Of a DNA stretch of 49,273 bases, positions 34,220 through 42,080 are shown one piece after another; within the stretch, counting starts at the first letter, position 1, and every line of letters begins with the position of its first letter. The DNA comes from SIG565 sp045651765 (lineage in GTDB: Bacteria > Bacillota > Clostridia > Oscillospirales > Acutalibacteraceae), in assembly GCA_045651765.1 (NCBI GenBank), contig JAZRSY010000021.1:1-49273 (forward strand), given 5' to 3'. The notes below the pieces were generated by a model. It was not told where the DNA came from, ran no database searches, and worked only from the letters and a program-made list of their open reading frames with translations. The position numbers and the translations under genes are program-made.

Positions 34220-35443
34220 ATGAAAAGATTTTTATATTTTTTAAGGCGAGTTTACCGCTTTTTAAAGGTTAATGGCTTTAAGGCGGCTGGCAATTATGTA
34301 GAAAAAATAGCCACTAAAATAGATGTTTTTAAATTCTACGGTTATATTGTAGATGAAACCAAGGTGGATTTTGACAACCAAGCCTACGAAGCCCATAAAG
34401 ATGATGAGGTTAAAATTCTTAACTGGGTTATTCCCGAAATGGGCGTTGGCTCGGGCGGTCATATTAATATTTTTAGGTTTATTTCTAACCTAGAGAATAT
34501 GGGTTTTCACAGCAGGATATATCTGCATGAAGCCATAAATATTAAAGATAACGAAACCTTAAGTAACTTTTTAAAAGAGCATTTCAGCATTTTAGACAGC
34601 AGGGTAGAGGCCTATTGTGATATTTCGTATATGCAATTTGCCCACGCCACCATAGCAACAGGTTGGCAAACAGCATATCCCGTTAAAAACTTTAATAACA
34701 CCATAAGCAAATTTTATTTTGTGCAAGATTTTGAACCCTATTTTTATGCACAGGGCAGCGAATACATTTTTGCCGAAAACACCTATAAGTTTGGTTTTCG
34801 CGGCATAACCGCAGGCGACTGGCTTAAAGATAAACTTAATAAAGAATACGGCATGCAAACCGAAAGTTTTGGCTTTTCCTATGATAAAGAACATTATGTT
34901 CCCAAGCAAAAAGAAAACGACGATAACACCGTATTTTTCTATGCTCGCCCCGTAACCCCAAGGCGAGATTTCGAATTAGGTCTTTTAGCCCTTAACGAAT
35001 TAAGCAAAAGGGTAGACAATTTAACCGTTGTGTTTGCCGGCTGGGATGTTGGTAACTATGAAATACCATTTAAACATAAAAATTTAGGAATTTTACCACT
35101 CGAAAAATTATCGGATTTATATTCACAATGCGATATGTGCTTTATAATTTCCAATACTAATTTATCATTACTACCACTTGAGGTTATGGCTTCTAATTCG
35201 GTTGCGGTTTGTTCTAAAGGCGAAAACAGTTCGTGGCTTGTGAACGAAAATAACGCCATTATGGTAGATTACGACCCTGTTTTAATGGCCGAAAAAATGG
35301 CTTATTATTTAAAACATAAAGATGAACTTCAAAAAATCAGGCAAAAAGGACTAAAATTTGCAATGTCTACCTCTTGGGAAGAAGAAGCCAAAAAGGTAAG
35401 GGATGCACTGCTGAAAGGTATTGAGGCCGATGATAAAAAATAA
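34220..35443 (+). CDS. GT-B glycosyltransferase, WsaF-like rhamnosyltransferase
   Basis: A 407-residue enzyme. NWVIPEMGVGSGGHINIFRF near residue 57, the stretch around ATGWQTAYPV, and FYFVQDFEPYFYAQGSEY near 165 resemble WsaF, a rhamnosyltransferase of an S-layer glycan. A C-terminal nucleotide-sugar half contains LLPLEVMASN near 325. ATG 34220 follows AAGGGG; an earlier frame from 34184 overlaps the GT2 gene. Together with the GT2 gene it suggests a rhamnose-rich glycan. Confidence 0.85.
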   Translation: MKRFLYFLRRVYRFLKVNGFKAAGNYVEKIATKIDVFKFYGYIVDETKVDFDNQAYEAHKDDEVKILNWVIPEMGVGSGGHINIFRFISNLENMGFHSRIYLHEAINIKDNETLSNFLKEHFSILDSRVEAYCDISYMQFAHATIATGWQTAYPVKNFNNTISKFYFVQDFEPYFYAQGSEYIFAENTYKFGFRGITAGDWLKDKLNKEYGMQTESFGFSYDKEHYVPKQKENDDNTVFFYARPVTPRRDFELGLLALNELSKRVDNLTVVFAGWDVGNYEIPFKHKNLGILPLEKLSDLYSQCDMCFIISNTNLSLLPLEVMASNSVAVCSKGENSSWLVNENNAIMVDYDPVLMAEKMAYYLKHKDELQKIRQKGLKFAMSTSWEEEAKKVRDALLKGIEADDKK

Positions 35444-36338
35444 ACTTCTTATTTTAGGCGGCAATGGGTTTTTAGGTAAAAATATTGCCGAAAAGTTTTT
35501 AAATAACGGTTGGAAGGTCTATAGTTTTGATATTCAAAAACCCGATGCGCCCGACAGTAGAATTAATTACATTACAGGCAACTTTTTCAATAATTCCGAC
35601 CTGCAAACAGCTGTTAGCGGCAAAGATTTGGTTATTCACGCCATAAGCACCGTAAACCCGGGCAACTCTAATGCAAGGTTTATGCAGGGCTATGAAAACG
35701 ATTTATTACAAACCGTTAGGCTTTGCTCCATGCTTATTGGCACCGCAACCAAAATGATTTTTTTAAGCAGCGGCGGCACAGTGTATGGCAACCAAGAAAT
35801 TCAACCTATTAACGAGACTGCTTTAGCACGCCCCATTAACCATTATGGCTGCGTTAAACTTTGCATAGAAAATATTTTAAGAACCTTTAACACACAGTTT
35901 AAAACCAAGTTTTTAATTGCAAGGGTGGCCAACCCTTATGGCCCCGGGCAAGATTATTTAAAGGGCGTTGGATTTATTGATGCCGCTCTTAAAAAAGCCA
36001 TTAATAACCAAAAAATTGAAATTTGGGGCGATGGCGAAACGGTGCGAGATTATATTTATATTACAGATGTTTGTAATATGATATATTCTTTATGGGAATA
36101 TTCCGGCGCTGACGATACCTTTAATATAAGCTCGGGTGAAGGTGTAAGCCAAAACGAAATTATAAATATTTTAAAGAATTTAGGCTACAACCCAAGTGTT
36201 ATTTATAAACCCGCCCGCAATGTAGATGCTAAAAAAATGGTTCTTGAAAACAAAAGAATTTTAAATGTTTATAATGAAAAAACAATTTCTATTAAAGAGG
36301 GTATTCAAAAATATTGTAATTATTTGTTAGGAAAATAA
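35430..36338 (+). CDS. NAD-dependent epimerase/dehydratase, nucleotide-sugar type
   Basis: A 302-residue SDR enzyme. It has the NAD motif LILGGNGFLGKNIA, the catalytic SSGGTVYG and YGCVK pair (Tyr and Lys), and NPYGPGQ. Close in style to UDP-glucose 4-epimerases and related sugar epimerases; the exact sugar is unknown. ATG 35430 is chosen over TTG 35421; the gene overlaps the previous one by 14 bases. It is the last gene of the operon. Confidence 0.87.
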   Translation: MIKNKLLILGGNGFLGKNIAEKFLNNGWKVYSFDIQKPDAPDSRINYITGNFFNNSDLQTAVSGKDLVIHAISTVNPGNSNARFMQGYENDLLQTVRLCSMLIGTATKMIFLSSGGTVYGNQEIQPINETALARPINHYGCVKLCIENILRTFNTQFKTKFLIARVANPYGPGQDYLKGVGFIDAALKKAINNQKIEIWGDGETVRDYIYITDVCNMIYSLWEYSGADDTFNISSGEGVSQNEIINILKNLGYNPSVIYKPARNVDAKKMVLENKRILNVYNEKTISIKEGIQKYCNYLLGK

Positions 36339-36367
36339 TTGCGTATATTATATTTATATGGTATAAT
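36339..36367 (+). promoter_or_regulatory. Promoter of the putP-like gene
   Basis: TTGCGT (36339-36344), 17 bases, TATAAT (36362-36367), 33 bases before the start. Confidence 0.7.
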
Positions 36368-36400
36368 AACCATAATTTTTAAATTTTAGGAGTGATTATA

Positions 36401-37954
36401 GTGGGAGATACAATTCAAATTATGGCTGCCATGATAATTTATATGGCCGTTGTAATTATAATTGGTATTGTTTTTGCCAAAAGGGCAAACAAAAACTCTG
36501 GCGAATATTTTTTAGGTGGTCGCAGTTTAGGTCCATGGGTAACCGCCATGAGTGCCGAAGCATCAGATATGTCGGGTTGGCTTTTAATGGGTCTTCCCGG
36601 TGTTGCATATTGGTGCGGTATTGCCGACGCCGCTTGGACAGCCATAGGATTAGCCGTTGGTACATATTTTAACTGGCTTATAGTTTCAAAGCGGTTGCGC
36701 CGTTACAGTATTAAAGCAGGCGAGGCTATAACATTGCCCGAATATTTTTCTAACCGTTTCCACGAAAAGAAAAAGGTTGTTATGACCATTGCAGCTTTAT
36801 TTATTTTAATTTTCTTTACTGTGTATGCTGCAAGCTGCCTTGTAACCTGCGGTAAACTGTTCTCAACTTTATTTGGTTTTCCATATGTTACTATGATGAT
36901 TGTAGGCGCAATATTTGTACTTATATACACCTTATTAGGCGGATTTTTAGCCGAAAGTGTATCCGACTTTATGCAGGCCATTGTTATGATAGTTGCCCTT
37001 ACTGTTGTTGTTATTGTGGGCACTGTTAAGGCAGGCGGTTTAAATGCAATTATTGAAAACGCCAGGTCAATTCCCGGATTTTTCGAATTCTTTGGCATGG
37101 CCACACCTGATGTTACTAATGGTGTTCAAAACTCAATGGGCGGAGAGCCCCTATTTTCAGAACCCGTAAAATACGGATTTTTAAGCGTTATTTCAACAAC
37201 TGCTTGGGGCCTTGGCTATTTTGGTATGCCGCAAGTACTGCTTCGCTTTATGGCTATAAGAAGCGAAAAAGAACTTACCCGTTCACGCCGCATAGCAATA
37301 GTTTGGGTTGTTATTTCTTTAGCAGTGGCCGTGTTTATAGGTGTTGTTGGCCGCACACTTTACCCAATAGAACTTAGAACTTCGGTAGCAGCAGAGAATG
37401 TGTTTATTTTACTTTCCACTAAATTATTGCCGCCATTACTTGCAGGCTTTGTTATGGCCGGTATTTTGGCAGCTACCATAAGTTCATCAGATTCATATTT
37501 GCTAATTGCTGCTTCGGCATTTTCTAAAAATATTTACCAAGGCATTTTCCATAAAAATGCTACCGATAAACAGGTTATGAATATCTCCAGAATAACCCTT
37601 TTACTCATAGCCATAGTTGCTATGATAATAGCGGCCGATGAAAACAGCGTAATATTCACAATAGTTTCGTTTGCATGGGCCGGTTTTGGTGCTACATTCG
37701 GCCCGATAATGCTATTCAGCCTGTTCTGGAAGCGTACTAATCGCGCAGGTGCTATTGCCGGCATGGTAGGCGGCGGTGCCATGGTATTCATTTGGAAATT
37801 GCTTGTAAGGCCATTAGGCGGTGCACTAAATATTTATGAATTATTACCTGCGTTTATTTTCTCAAGCATTTTAATTGTTGTGGTTTCTTTGTTAACCAAA
37901 AAGCCATCGCCCGAAATTGAAAAAGAGTTCGACGAGGTTAAGGCAGGAATTTAA
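36401..37954 (+). CDS. putP: Sodium/proline symporter (PutP family)
   Basis: A 517-residue sodium:solute symporter with about 13 membrane helices. Landmarks are the SSF opening YFLGGRSLGPWVTAMSAEAS near residue 35, SGWLLMGLPG, and LAATISSSDSYLL near 350, where Na+ ligands lie. It carries proline or a similar solute inward with Na+. GTG 36401 with AGGAG eight bases before it is preferred to GTG 36392. Confidence 0.92.
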   Translation: MGDTIQIMAAMIIYMAVVIIIGIVFAKRANKNSGEYFLGGRSLGPWVTAMSAEASDMSGWLLMGLPGVAYWCGIADAAWTAIGLAVGTYFNWLIVSKRLRRYSIKAGEAITLPEYFSNRFHEKKKVVMTIAALFILIFFTVYAASCLVTCGKLFSTLFGFPYVTMMIVGAIFVLIYTLLGGFLAESVSDFMQAIVMIVALTVVVIVGTVKAGGLNAIIENARSIPGFFEFFGMATPDVTNGVQNSMGGEPLFSEPVKYGFLSVISTTAWGLGYFGMPQVLLRFMAIRSEKELTRSRRIAIVWVVISLAVAVFIGVVGRTLYPIELRTSVAAENVFILLSTKLLPPLLAGFVMAGILAATISSSDSYLLIAASAFSKNIYQGIFHKNATDKQVMNISRITLLLIAIVAMIIAADENSVIFTIVSFAWAGFGATFGPIMLFSLFWKRTNRAGAIAGMVGGGAMVFIWKLLVRPLGGALNIYELLPAFIFSSILIVVVSLLTKKPSPEIEKEFDEVKAGI

Positions 37955-37967
37955 ATAATTTAAACTT

Positions 37968-37998
37968 AAAGCAAGGGCAACCCCCTTGCTTTTTTTAT
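37968..37998 (+). terminator. Terminator of the putP-like gene
   Basis: AAAGCAAGGG (37968-37977) and CCCTTGCTTT (37983-37992) with a five-base loop and a T-run. Confidence 0.9.
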
Positions 37999-38053
37999 TT
38001 ACTTATTTTTTAAATTATGGTAAAATAATAATACTTTGTTTAAGGAGTTTTTT

Positions 38054-38458
38054 ATGGTTGATAAAAAAGAGTTTTTAAGGGTTATAAAATTTACATTATT
38101 TTCAATTAGTGCCGGTGTAATTCAAACGGTATCGTTCACCATTATGAACGAGTTTATAAAATGGAATTATTGGGTTTGTTACCTAACGGCGTTAATTCTT
38201 TCGGTGGTTTGGAATTTTACTTTAAACCGCAAGTTTACATTTTATTCGGCTAATAATGTGCCTGTTGCGATGTTAAAGGTTGCAGCATTTTATGTTGTTT
38301 TCACCCCGCTTTCTACATACGGCGGCAATTTTTTGGCCGTTAGAGGTGTAAATGAATATATTGTATTGATACTTTCAATGCTAATTAATTTTGTAACCGA
38401 GTTTTTATACGATAAATTTGTTGTTTTTCGGGGCAGTATAGACACCGCAAAAAAATAA
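38054..38458 (+). CDS. GtrA-family membrane protein
   Basis: A 134-residue protein with four membrane helices. FTLFSISAGVIQTVSF and SVVWNFTLNRKFTF are GtrA landmarks, as is the closing FLYDKFVVFRG. The family is thought to move lipid-linked sugars across the membrane during glycan decoration. ATG 38054 with AAGGAG is chosen; the frame from 38036 starts too early. A weak promoter (TTTACT, 17, TAAAAT) lies at 37998-38026. Confidence 0.88.
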   Translation: MVDKKEFLRVIKFTLFSISAGVIQTVSFTIMNEFIKWNYWVCYLTALILSVVWNFTLNRKFTFYSANNVPVAMLKVAAFYVVFTPLSTYGGNFLAVRGVNEYIVLILSMLINFVTEFLYDKFVVFRGSIDTAKK

Positions 38459-38499
38459 TAACAAAAATATTGGTAAAACTAAGTTCAAAGGATGGTTTT

Positions 38500-39078
38500 A
38501 TGAATAATAAAACAAAGAAAATAATAAATTTATTTTTCACAATGCTTAAAATAGGGCTTTTTACCTTTGGCGGCGGCTACGCCATGATTGCTCTGTTGCA
38601 AAATGAATTTGTTAATAAAAAACAATTTATGGAAAAAGATGAATTTTTAGATATGGTAGCAATTTCGGAATCTACACCGGGGCCAATTGCCATAAATTCA
38701 GCCACCTATATTGGCTATAAAACGGCAGGGGTTTTGGGCTCGGCAGCGGCAACATTGGGGGTTTGCATTCCGTCGGTTGTTATTATATACATTATTTCCT
38801 TGTTTTTTGATGCGTTTTTATCGCTCACATTTGTGCAATATGCCTTTAAGGGCATTCAGGCCTGTGTGGTTTATTTAATATTATCGGCCGGAATTAAAAT
38901 GTTTAAAGGTTTAAAAAGAACACCATTTACCATATTTATTTTTTCTGTGGTTTTGTGTTTAATGGTGGCTTTTTCGCTTTTGAGCGTTAAATTTTCGGCA
39001 ATATTATATATTTTAATATGCGGTCTTTTAGGCATTGTTATATACCTTTTAGGGCTTATAAAAGGGAAAGGGGAATAA
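38500..39078 (+). CDS. Chromate transporter (CHR) family protein, first half-size subunit
   Basis: A 192-residue half-size CHR protein. Landmarks are LKIGLFTFGGGYAMIALL near the start and SESTPGPIAINSATYIGY. Half-size CHR proteins work as pairs of opposite topology; this one is followed three bases later by its partner. Substrate in anaerobes is uncertain, since chromate export may not be the main role. ATG 38500 with AAAGGATGG is preferred over an in-frame start at 38470. Confidence 0.88.
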   Translation: MNNKTKKIINLFFTMLKIGLFTFGGGYAMIALLQNEFVNKKQFMEKDEFLDMVAISESTPGPIAINSATYIGYKTAGVLGSAAATLGVCIPSVVIIYIISLFFDAFLSLTFVQYAFKGIQACVVYLILSAGIKMFKGLKRTPFTIFIFSVVLCLMVAFSLLSVKFSAILYILICGLLGIVIYLLGLIKGKGE

Positions 39079-39081
39079 TAA

Positions 39082-39657
39082 ATGTTGTATTTAAAACTGT
39101 TTTTAACCTTTTTCGAAATAGGCCTTTTCACATTTGGCGGCGGCTACGCCATGATTTCGCTTGTGCGCGATAAGGCAGTGATGCTTGGTTGGTTAACCGA
39201 GCAAGAGGTAATAAACCTTGTTGCCGTTTCGGAATCTACCCCAGGGCCCATAGCGGTTAATATGGCCACTTTTGTAGGCTCTACGCAGGGCGGAATATTA
39301 GGCTCTATTTGTGCTACATTAGGCATTGTGCTGCCATCCTTTATAATAATATTGTTAATATCGGCTTTAATTAAAAACTTTTTAAAATATAAAGGCGTTC
39401 AGGCATTTTTAGGTGGCGTTAGGCCCTGTGTTGTAGCCCTTATTTGCGGCACCGCCGTAACTATGTTTTTAAGCACACTTTTGGGCATTTCCACCATTAA
39501 CAGCATTATCACGCCCGATTATATTGGCCTTGGCATTTTCGCTTTTTTGGTGGCTTTAGGATTTGTTTATAAAAAAATAAAAGGCAAAAAACCGTCCCCA
39601 ATTATATTAATAGTAATTTCGGCAATAATGGGTATGGCAATATATCCGTTTGTATAA
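39082..39657 (+). CDS. Chromate transporter (CHR) family protein, second half-size subunit
   Basis: A 191-residue partner of the preceding gene with the same motifs (FEIGLFTFGGGYAMISL, SESTPGPIAVNMATFVG). The two are clearly an old tandem duplication, and the three-base gap suggests coupled translation and a heterodimer. About six membrane segments. Confidence 0.88.
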   Translation: MLYLKLFLTFFEIGLFTFGGGYAMISLVRDKAVMLGWLTEQEVINLVAVSESTPGPIAVNMATFVGSTQGGILGSICATLGIVLPSFIIILLISALIKNFLKYKGVQAFLGGVRPCVVALICGTAVTMFLSTLLGISTINSIITPDYIGLGIFAFLVALGFVYKKIKGKKPSPIILIVISAIMGMAIYPFV

Positions 39658-39673
39658 TTAAGTATAAAAATGG

Positions 39674-39701
39674 CCCCTTCTACATAAAGTAGAAGGGGTG
39701 A
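39674..39701 (+). promoter_or_regulatory. Hairpin that covers the tspO ribosome-binding site
   Basis: CCCCTTCTAC (39674-39683) pairs perfectly with GTAGAAGGGG (39689-39698). The ribosome site of the next gene, AAGGGGTGA, lies in the 3' arm, and there is no T-run. It could block translation of tspO or work as a switch; it could also act as a weak terminator of the CHR genes. Confidence 0.55.
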
Positions 39702-39705
39702 TTTT

Positions 39706-40173
39706 GTGAAAAACAATAAAAAAACATTAATAATAGCACTTGCCATACCACTTTTAGTTGGAGGTTTAGCGGCCTTGCTTTCGGGCGGTATGGATTCATT
39801 CTCTGCCTTAAATAAACCACCGCTTAGTCCACCGGGTTGGTTGTTTCCGGTGGTGTGGACAATACTTTATTTGGCGATGGGTTTTGCAAGTTATTTGGTG
39901 GCAACGGCCAATGCACCAACCTATAAGAAAAATTCGGCACTGCTTGCATATGCTGCTCAATTATTTTTCAACTTTTTTTGGCCAATTATTTTCTTTGCGT
40001 GGGAAGCATATTTGGTGGCGTTCATTTGGCTTGTTATTTTGTGGGTGTTAATTTTAATAACAATTGTACGGTTTTATGCAGTTTCAAAACCGGCTGCCTA
40101 TTTAATGGTGCCTTATTTGTTGTGGGTAACCTTTGCCGGATATTTAAATCTTGCAATATATTTGCTTAATTAA
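39706..40173 (+). CDS. tspO: TspO/MBR family protein
   Basis: A 155-residue protein with five membrane helices. It has the family core NKPPLSPPGWLFPVVWTILY (residues 36-55), followed by MGFASYLV and a Trp/Phe-rich helix around FFNFFWPIIFF. TspO binds tetrapyrroles and influences stress responses. It starts with GTG, and its ribosome site is inside a hairpin. Confidence 0.92.
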   Translation: MKNNKKTLIIALAIPLLVGGLAALLSGGMDSFSALNKPPLSPPGWLFPVVWTILYLAMGFASYLVATANAPTYKKNSALLAYAAQLFFNFFWPIIFFAWEAYLVAFIWLVILWVLILITIVRFYAVSKPAAYLMVPYLLWVTFAGYLNLAIYLLN

Positions 40174-40224
40174 TTTTGGCTTGATAATATAAAATAAGTG
40201 TGATAATATTATGTTGTTACACTA

Positions 40225-40301
40225 GCGCCATTAGCTCAGTTGGATAGAGCACTGTCCTCCGACGGCAGGTGTCGCTGGTTCGAATCCAGTATGGCGTACC
40301 A
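40225..40301 (+). tRNA. tRNA-Arg (anticodon CCG)
   Basis: A complete 77-base tRNA: acceptor GCGCCAT/ATGGCGT, D arm GCTC/GAGC, anticodon stem CTGTC/GGCAG with loop CTCCGAC, T arm with TTCGAAT, and encoded CCA. A promoter (TTGATA at 40181, TAATAT at 40204-40209) lies upstream. Confidence 0.94.
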
Positions 40302-40305
40302 AACG

Positions 40306-40337
40306 AAAATCCGTTCTCGAAAGAGGGCGGATTTTTG
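40306..40337 (+). terminator. Terminator of tRNA-Arg(CCG)
   Basis: A 13-base-pair stem (40306-40318 with 40323-40335, starting AAAATCCG) with a GAAA loop and a T-run. A near copy lies at 42744-42777 at the far end of the gene cassettes. Confidence 0.9.
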
Positions 40338-40342
40338 TTTGT

Positions 40343-40449
40343 ATTATTCACTATTCATTTTTCATCATTCATTATTCATTAAACGGGGAACGGATTTTCA
40401 AATGAATAATGAAAAATGAAGTCGCTTCGCTGATGAACAATGAATAATT
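40343..40449. repeat. Imperfect inverted repeat of ATTATTCATT-type sequence
   Basis: The left arm (40343-40380) is made of ATTCATT/ATTATTC words, and the right arm (40401-40449) is its imperfect inverse with a GTCGCTTCGC insert. In the middle, GAACGGATTTTC (40388-40399) is the exact inverse of GAAAATCCGTTC in the tRNA terminator (40305-40316). It looks like a palindromic repeat element. No gene is seen here. Confidence 0.7.
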
Positions 40450-40450
40450 A

Positions 40451-40479
40451 TTGTAGTTTTGCCGCTTTTATGCTATAAT
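40451..40479 (+). promoter_or_regulatory. Promoter of cassette 1
   Basis: TTGTAG (40451-40456), 17 bases, TGC then TATAAT (40474-40479). The stretch GCCGCTTTTATGCTATA is shared in near-identical form with cassettes 2 and 3. Confidence 0.7.
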
Positions 40480-40503
40480 ACAGTTAAAGGTCGGTGATGA
40501 TAA

Positions 40504-41064
40504 ATGCTAACACACAAAGGCACACAAAATTTATATACTGATAGATTAGTTTTACGTAGATTTACGGTTGATGATGCTAATGATATGTTTTTTAACTGGG
40601 CAAACGATCAAAAAGTAACTCGTTTTTTGACTTGGCAACCACACGAATCAGCAGATGCGACAAGGCAATTATTAGAGGGTTGGGTTGGAGCATATGACAA
40701 TATAAAAACATATAATTGGGTTATTCAATTTGATGAAAAAGCAATTGGTTCAATAAGTGTTGTTCGAATCAGTGATAAGTGCGAATATGCTGAACTTGGT
40801 TATTGTTTGGGTTATTCTTATTGGAATAAAGGATTTATGTCAGAGGCAGCAAAAGCAGTTATTGATTATCTGTTTTCTGAAATAGGTGTTAATCGTGTGG
40901 GCATATCTCATGCTGTTGAAAATCCTGGTTCGGGTAAGGTCGCTCAAAAATGTGGTATGACTTACGAGGGAACTAAACGAGAATATTTTAAAACCTCAAC
41001 AGGTGAATTTGTTGATATAGCAGACTACAGTATTTTAAGAAGTGAGTGGAAAATTAATAAATAA
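40504..41064 (+). CDS. GNAT-family N-acetyltransferase (RimJ-like), cassette 1
   Basis: A 186-residue acetyltransferase: LYTDRLVLRRFTVDDANDM at the start, AELGYCLGYSYWNKGFMSEA near residue 100 (acetyl-CoA loop region) and VGISHAVENPGSGKVAQKCG near 140. Family members acetylate protein N-termini or small molecules; the substrate is unknown. Codon use lacks the GCC-rich style of the host genes, which fits acquisition. Confidence 0.88.
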   Translation: MLTHKGTQNLYTDRLVLRRFTVDDANDMFFNWANDQKVTRFLTWQPHESADATRQLLEGWVGAYDNIKTYNWVIQFDEKAIGSISVVRISDKCEYAELGYCLGYSYWNKGFMSEAAKAVIDYLFSEIGVNRVGISHAVENPGSGKVAQKCGMTYEGTKREYFKTSTGEFVDIADYSILRSEWKINK

Positions 41065-41069
41065 ATCTT

Positions 41070-41151
41070 GGTTTTCAGGCACATTTAATTCGTGCCATTA
41101 AGTTCAAAACACCCAGAAAAAACTCTTGTTCTTTCGAACAAGAGTTTTTTC
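41070..41151 (+). repeat. Cassette 3' block, copy 1, ending in a terminator
   Basis: GGTTTTCAGGCAC, a short loop and CGTGCC form a hairpin. CATTAAGTTCAAAACACCC follows, then a 15-base-pair terminator (41117-41131 with 41136-41150). Copies 2 (41772-41852) and 3 (42695-42778) keep the same order. Confidence 0.8.
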
Positions 41152-41154
41152 AGT

Positions 41155-41327
41155 TATATTCGCCTTAGGCGAGTTATATTGAGCCTCGCTCAGTTGTATT
41201 TGCTTCGCAAGTGATATTCGCTTCGCGAGTTTTAAAGGCGAATATAATATCACTTTTGCGTAAGCAAAAATATCACTATGCCGAAAGGCATAATATCACT
41301 CTGTGCGTAGCACAGAATATCACTAAC
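41155..41327. repeat. Micro-hairpin array 1
   Basis: Seven tiny hairpins are separated by ATATCACT-type linkers. The first four (CGCC-TTA-GGCG, GAGC-CTC-GCTC, TTGC-TTC-GCAA, CGC-TTC-GCG) follow GTTATATT-type linkers. The last three (TTTTGC-GTAA-GCAAAA, ATGCC-GAAA-GGCAT, CTGTGC-GTA-GCACAG) follow AATATCACT. The linker flips orientation in the middle, so the whole is one inverted array. TATATTCGCC and GGCGAATATA bound the first half. Confidence 0.8.
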
Positions 41328-41330
41328 CCC

Positions 41331-41359
41331 TTGCGGCTTTGTCGCTTTTATGCTATACT
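41331..41359 (+). promoter_or_regulatory. Promoter of cassette 2
   Basis: TTGCGG (41331-41336), 17 bases, TGC then TATACT (41354-41359), same architecture as cassettes 1 and 3. Confidence 0.7.
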
Positions 41360-41378
41360 ACACTTAGGCGGTGACGAT

Positions 41379-41762
41379 ATGAAATCAATTTTTTATAAAA
41401 GAATAGTAGCTTTTCTCATTGATTTTGTTCCGATTTGTGTGTTCTTTTATTTGATTCTTAACTATATAATGATGACAACGGAAAAATCTTTATTAGAACT
41501 TGTAGACAGCGGTGTTTATTACGCGGTTTTATTCCTTTTTGGTTTGTTATGGATATTTAAAGATGTATTTAATGGTGCAAGTATCGGAAAGCGTATTATG
41601 AAAATAAGGATTGTTAATGAAAATAATCAAAAACCGTCAGCACATAAATTGATTTTACGGAATCTTACTTTAGGAATATGGCCATTAGAAGTTTATTTTT
41701 TATTAAATAAAAAAATTAGATTTGGTGATAAAATAACTAATACTAATGTTATTGATGAATAG
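41379..41762 (+). CDS. RDD-family membrane protein, cassette 2
   Basis: A 127-residue protein. The opening KRIVAFLIDFVPICVFF has the R-x-x-A-x-x-I-D pattern of RDD proteins, and GASIGKRIMKIRIVN near residue 70 is the second landmark. Two to three membrane helices. Function of small RDD proteins is not established; some affect ion balance. ATG 41379 after GGCGGTGA is chosen; the frame from 41211 would cross the hairpin array and promoter. Confidence 0.85.
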   Translation: MKSIFYKRIVAFLIDFVPICVFFYLILNYIMMTTEKSLLELVDSGVYYAVLFLFGLLWIFKDVFNGASIGKRIMKIRIVNENNQKPSAHKLILRNLTLGIWPLEVYFLLNKKIRFGDKITNTNVIDE

Positions 41763-41771
41763 TTACTTTTC

Positions 41772-41852
41772 GGTTTTCAGGCACTTTTCATTCGTGTCAT
41801 TAAGTTAAAACTACCCAGAAAAAAGTCTCGTTCTTTTGAACGAGAGTTTTTT
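41772..41852 (+). repeat. Cassette 3' block, copy 2, ending in a terminator
   Basis: GGTTTTCAGGCAC and CGTGTC form the same small hairpin as copy 1, with a G-T pair replacing G-C. TTAAGTTAAAACTACCC then leads into a terminator with CTCGTTC/GAACGAG arms and a T-run. Confidence 0.8.
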
Positions 41853-42026
41853 TAGTTATATTTGCCTTCGCCGAGTTATATTGAGCTTCGCTCAGTTGTA
41901 TTTGCTTCGCAAGTGATATTCGCTTCGCGAGTTTTGGTGGCGAAGATAATATCACTGAAACCGTAGGTTGCAATATCACTTTCACGAAGTGAAAATATCA
42001 CTCTGTGCGAAGCACAGAATATCACT
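41853..42026. repeat. Micro-hairpin array 2
   Basis: Same seven-hairpin order and inverted linkers as array 1. Two stems differ by paired changes: AACC-GTA-GGTT replaces TTTTGC-GTAA-GCAAAA, and TTTCAC-GAA-GTGAAA replaces ATGCC-GAAA-GGCAT. GAGC-TTC-GCTC, TTGC-TTC-GCAA, CGC-TTC-GCG and CTGTGC-GAA-GCACAG are kept or nearly so. Confidence 0.8.
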
Positions 42027-42032
42027 AATCTC

Positions 42033-42061
42033 TTGCCGCTCCGCCGATTTTATGCTATACT
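42033..42061 (+). promoter_or_regulatory. Promoter of cassette 3
   Basis: TTGCCG (42033-42038), 17 bases, TGC then TATACT (42056-42061). Confidence 0.7.
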
Positions 42062-42080
42062 ACACATAGGCGGTGATTAT

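Noticed and set aside
41155..42026. Possible CRISPR arrays in the repeat-rich stretches
   Set aside because: The repeated unit is only about 8-9 bases and changes direction half-way. The spaces between units are themselves palindromes of 9-18 bases, and no cas gene is nearby.
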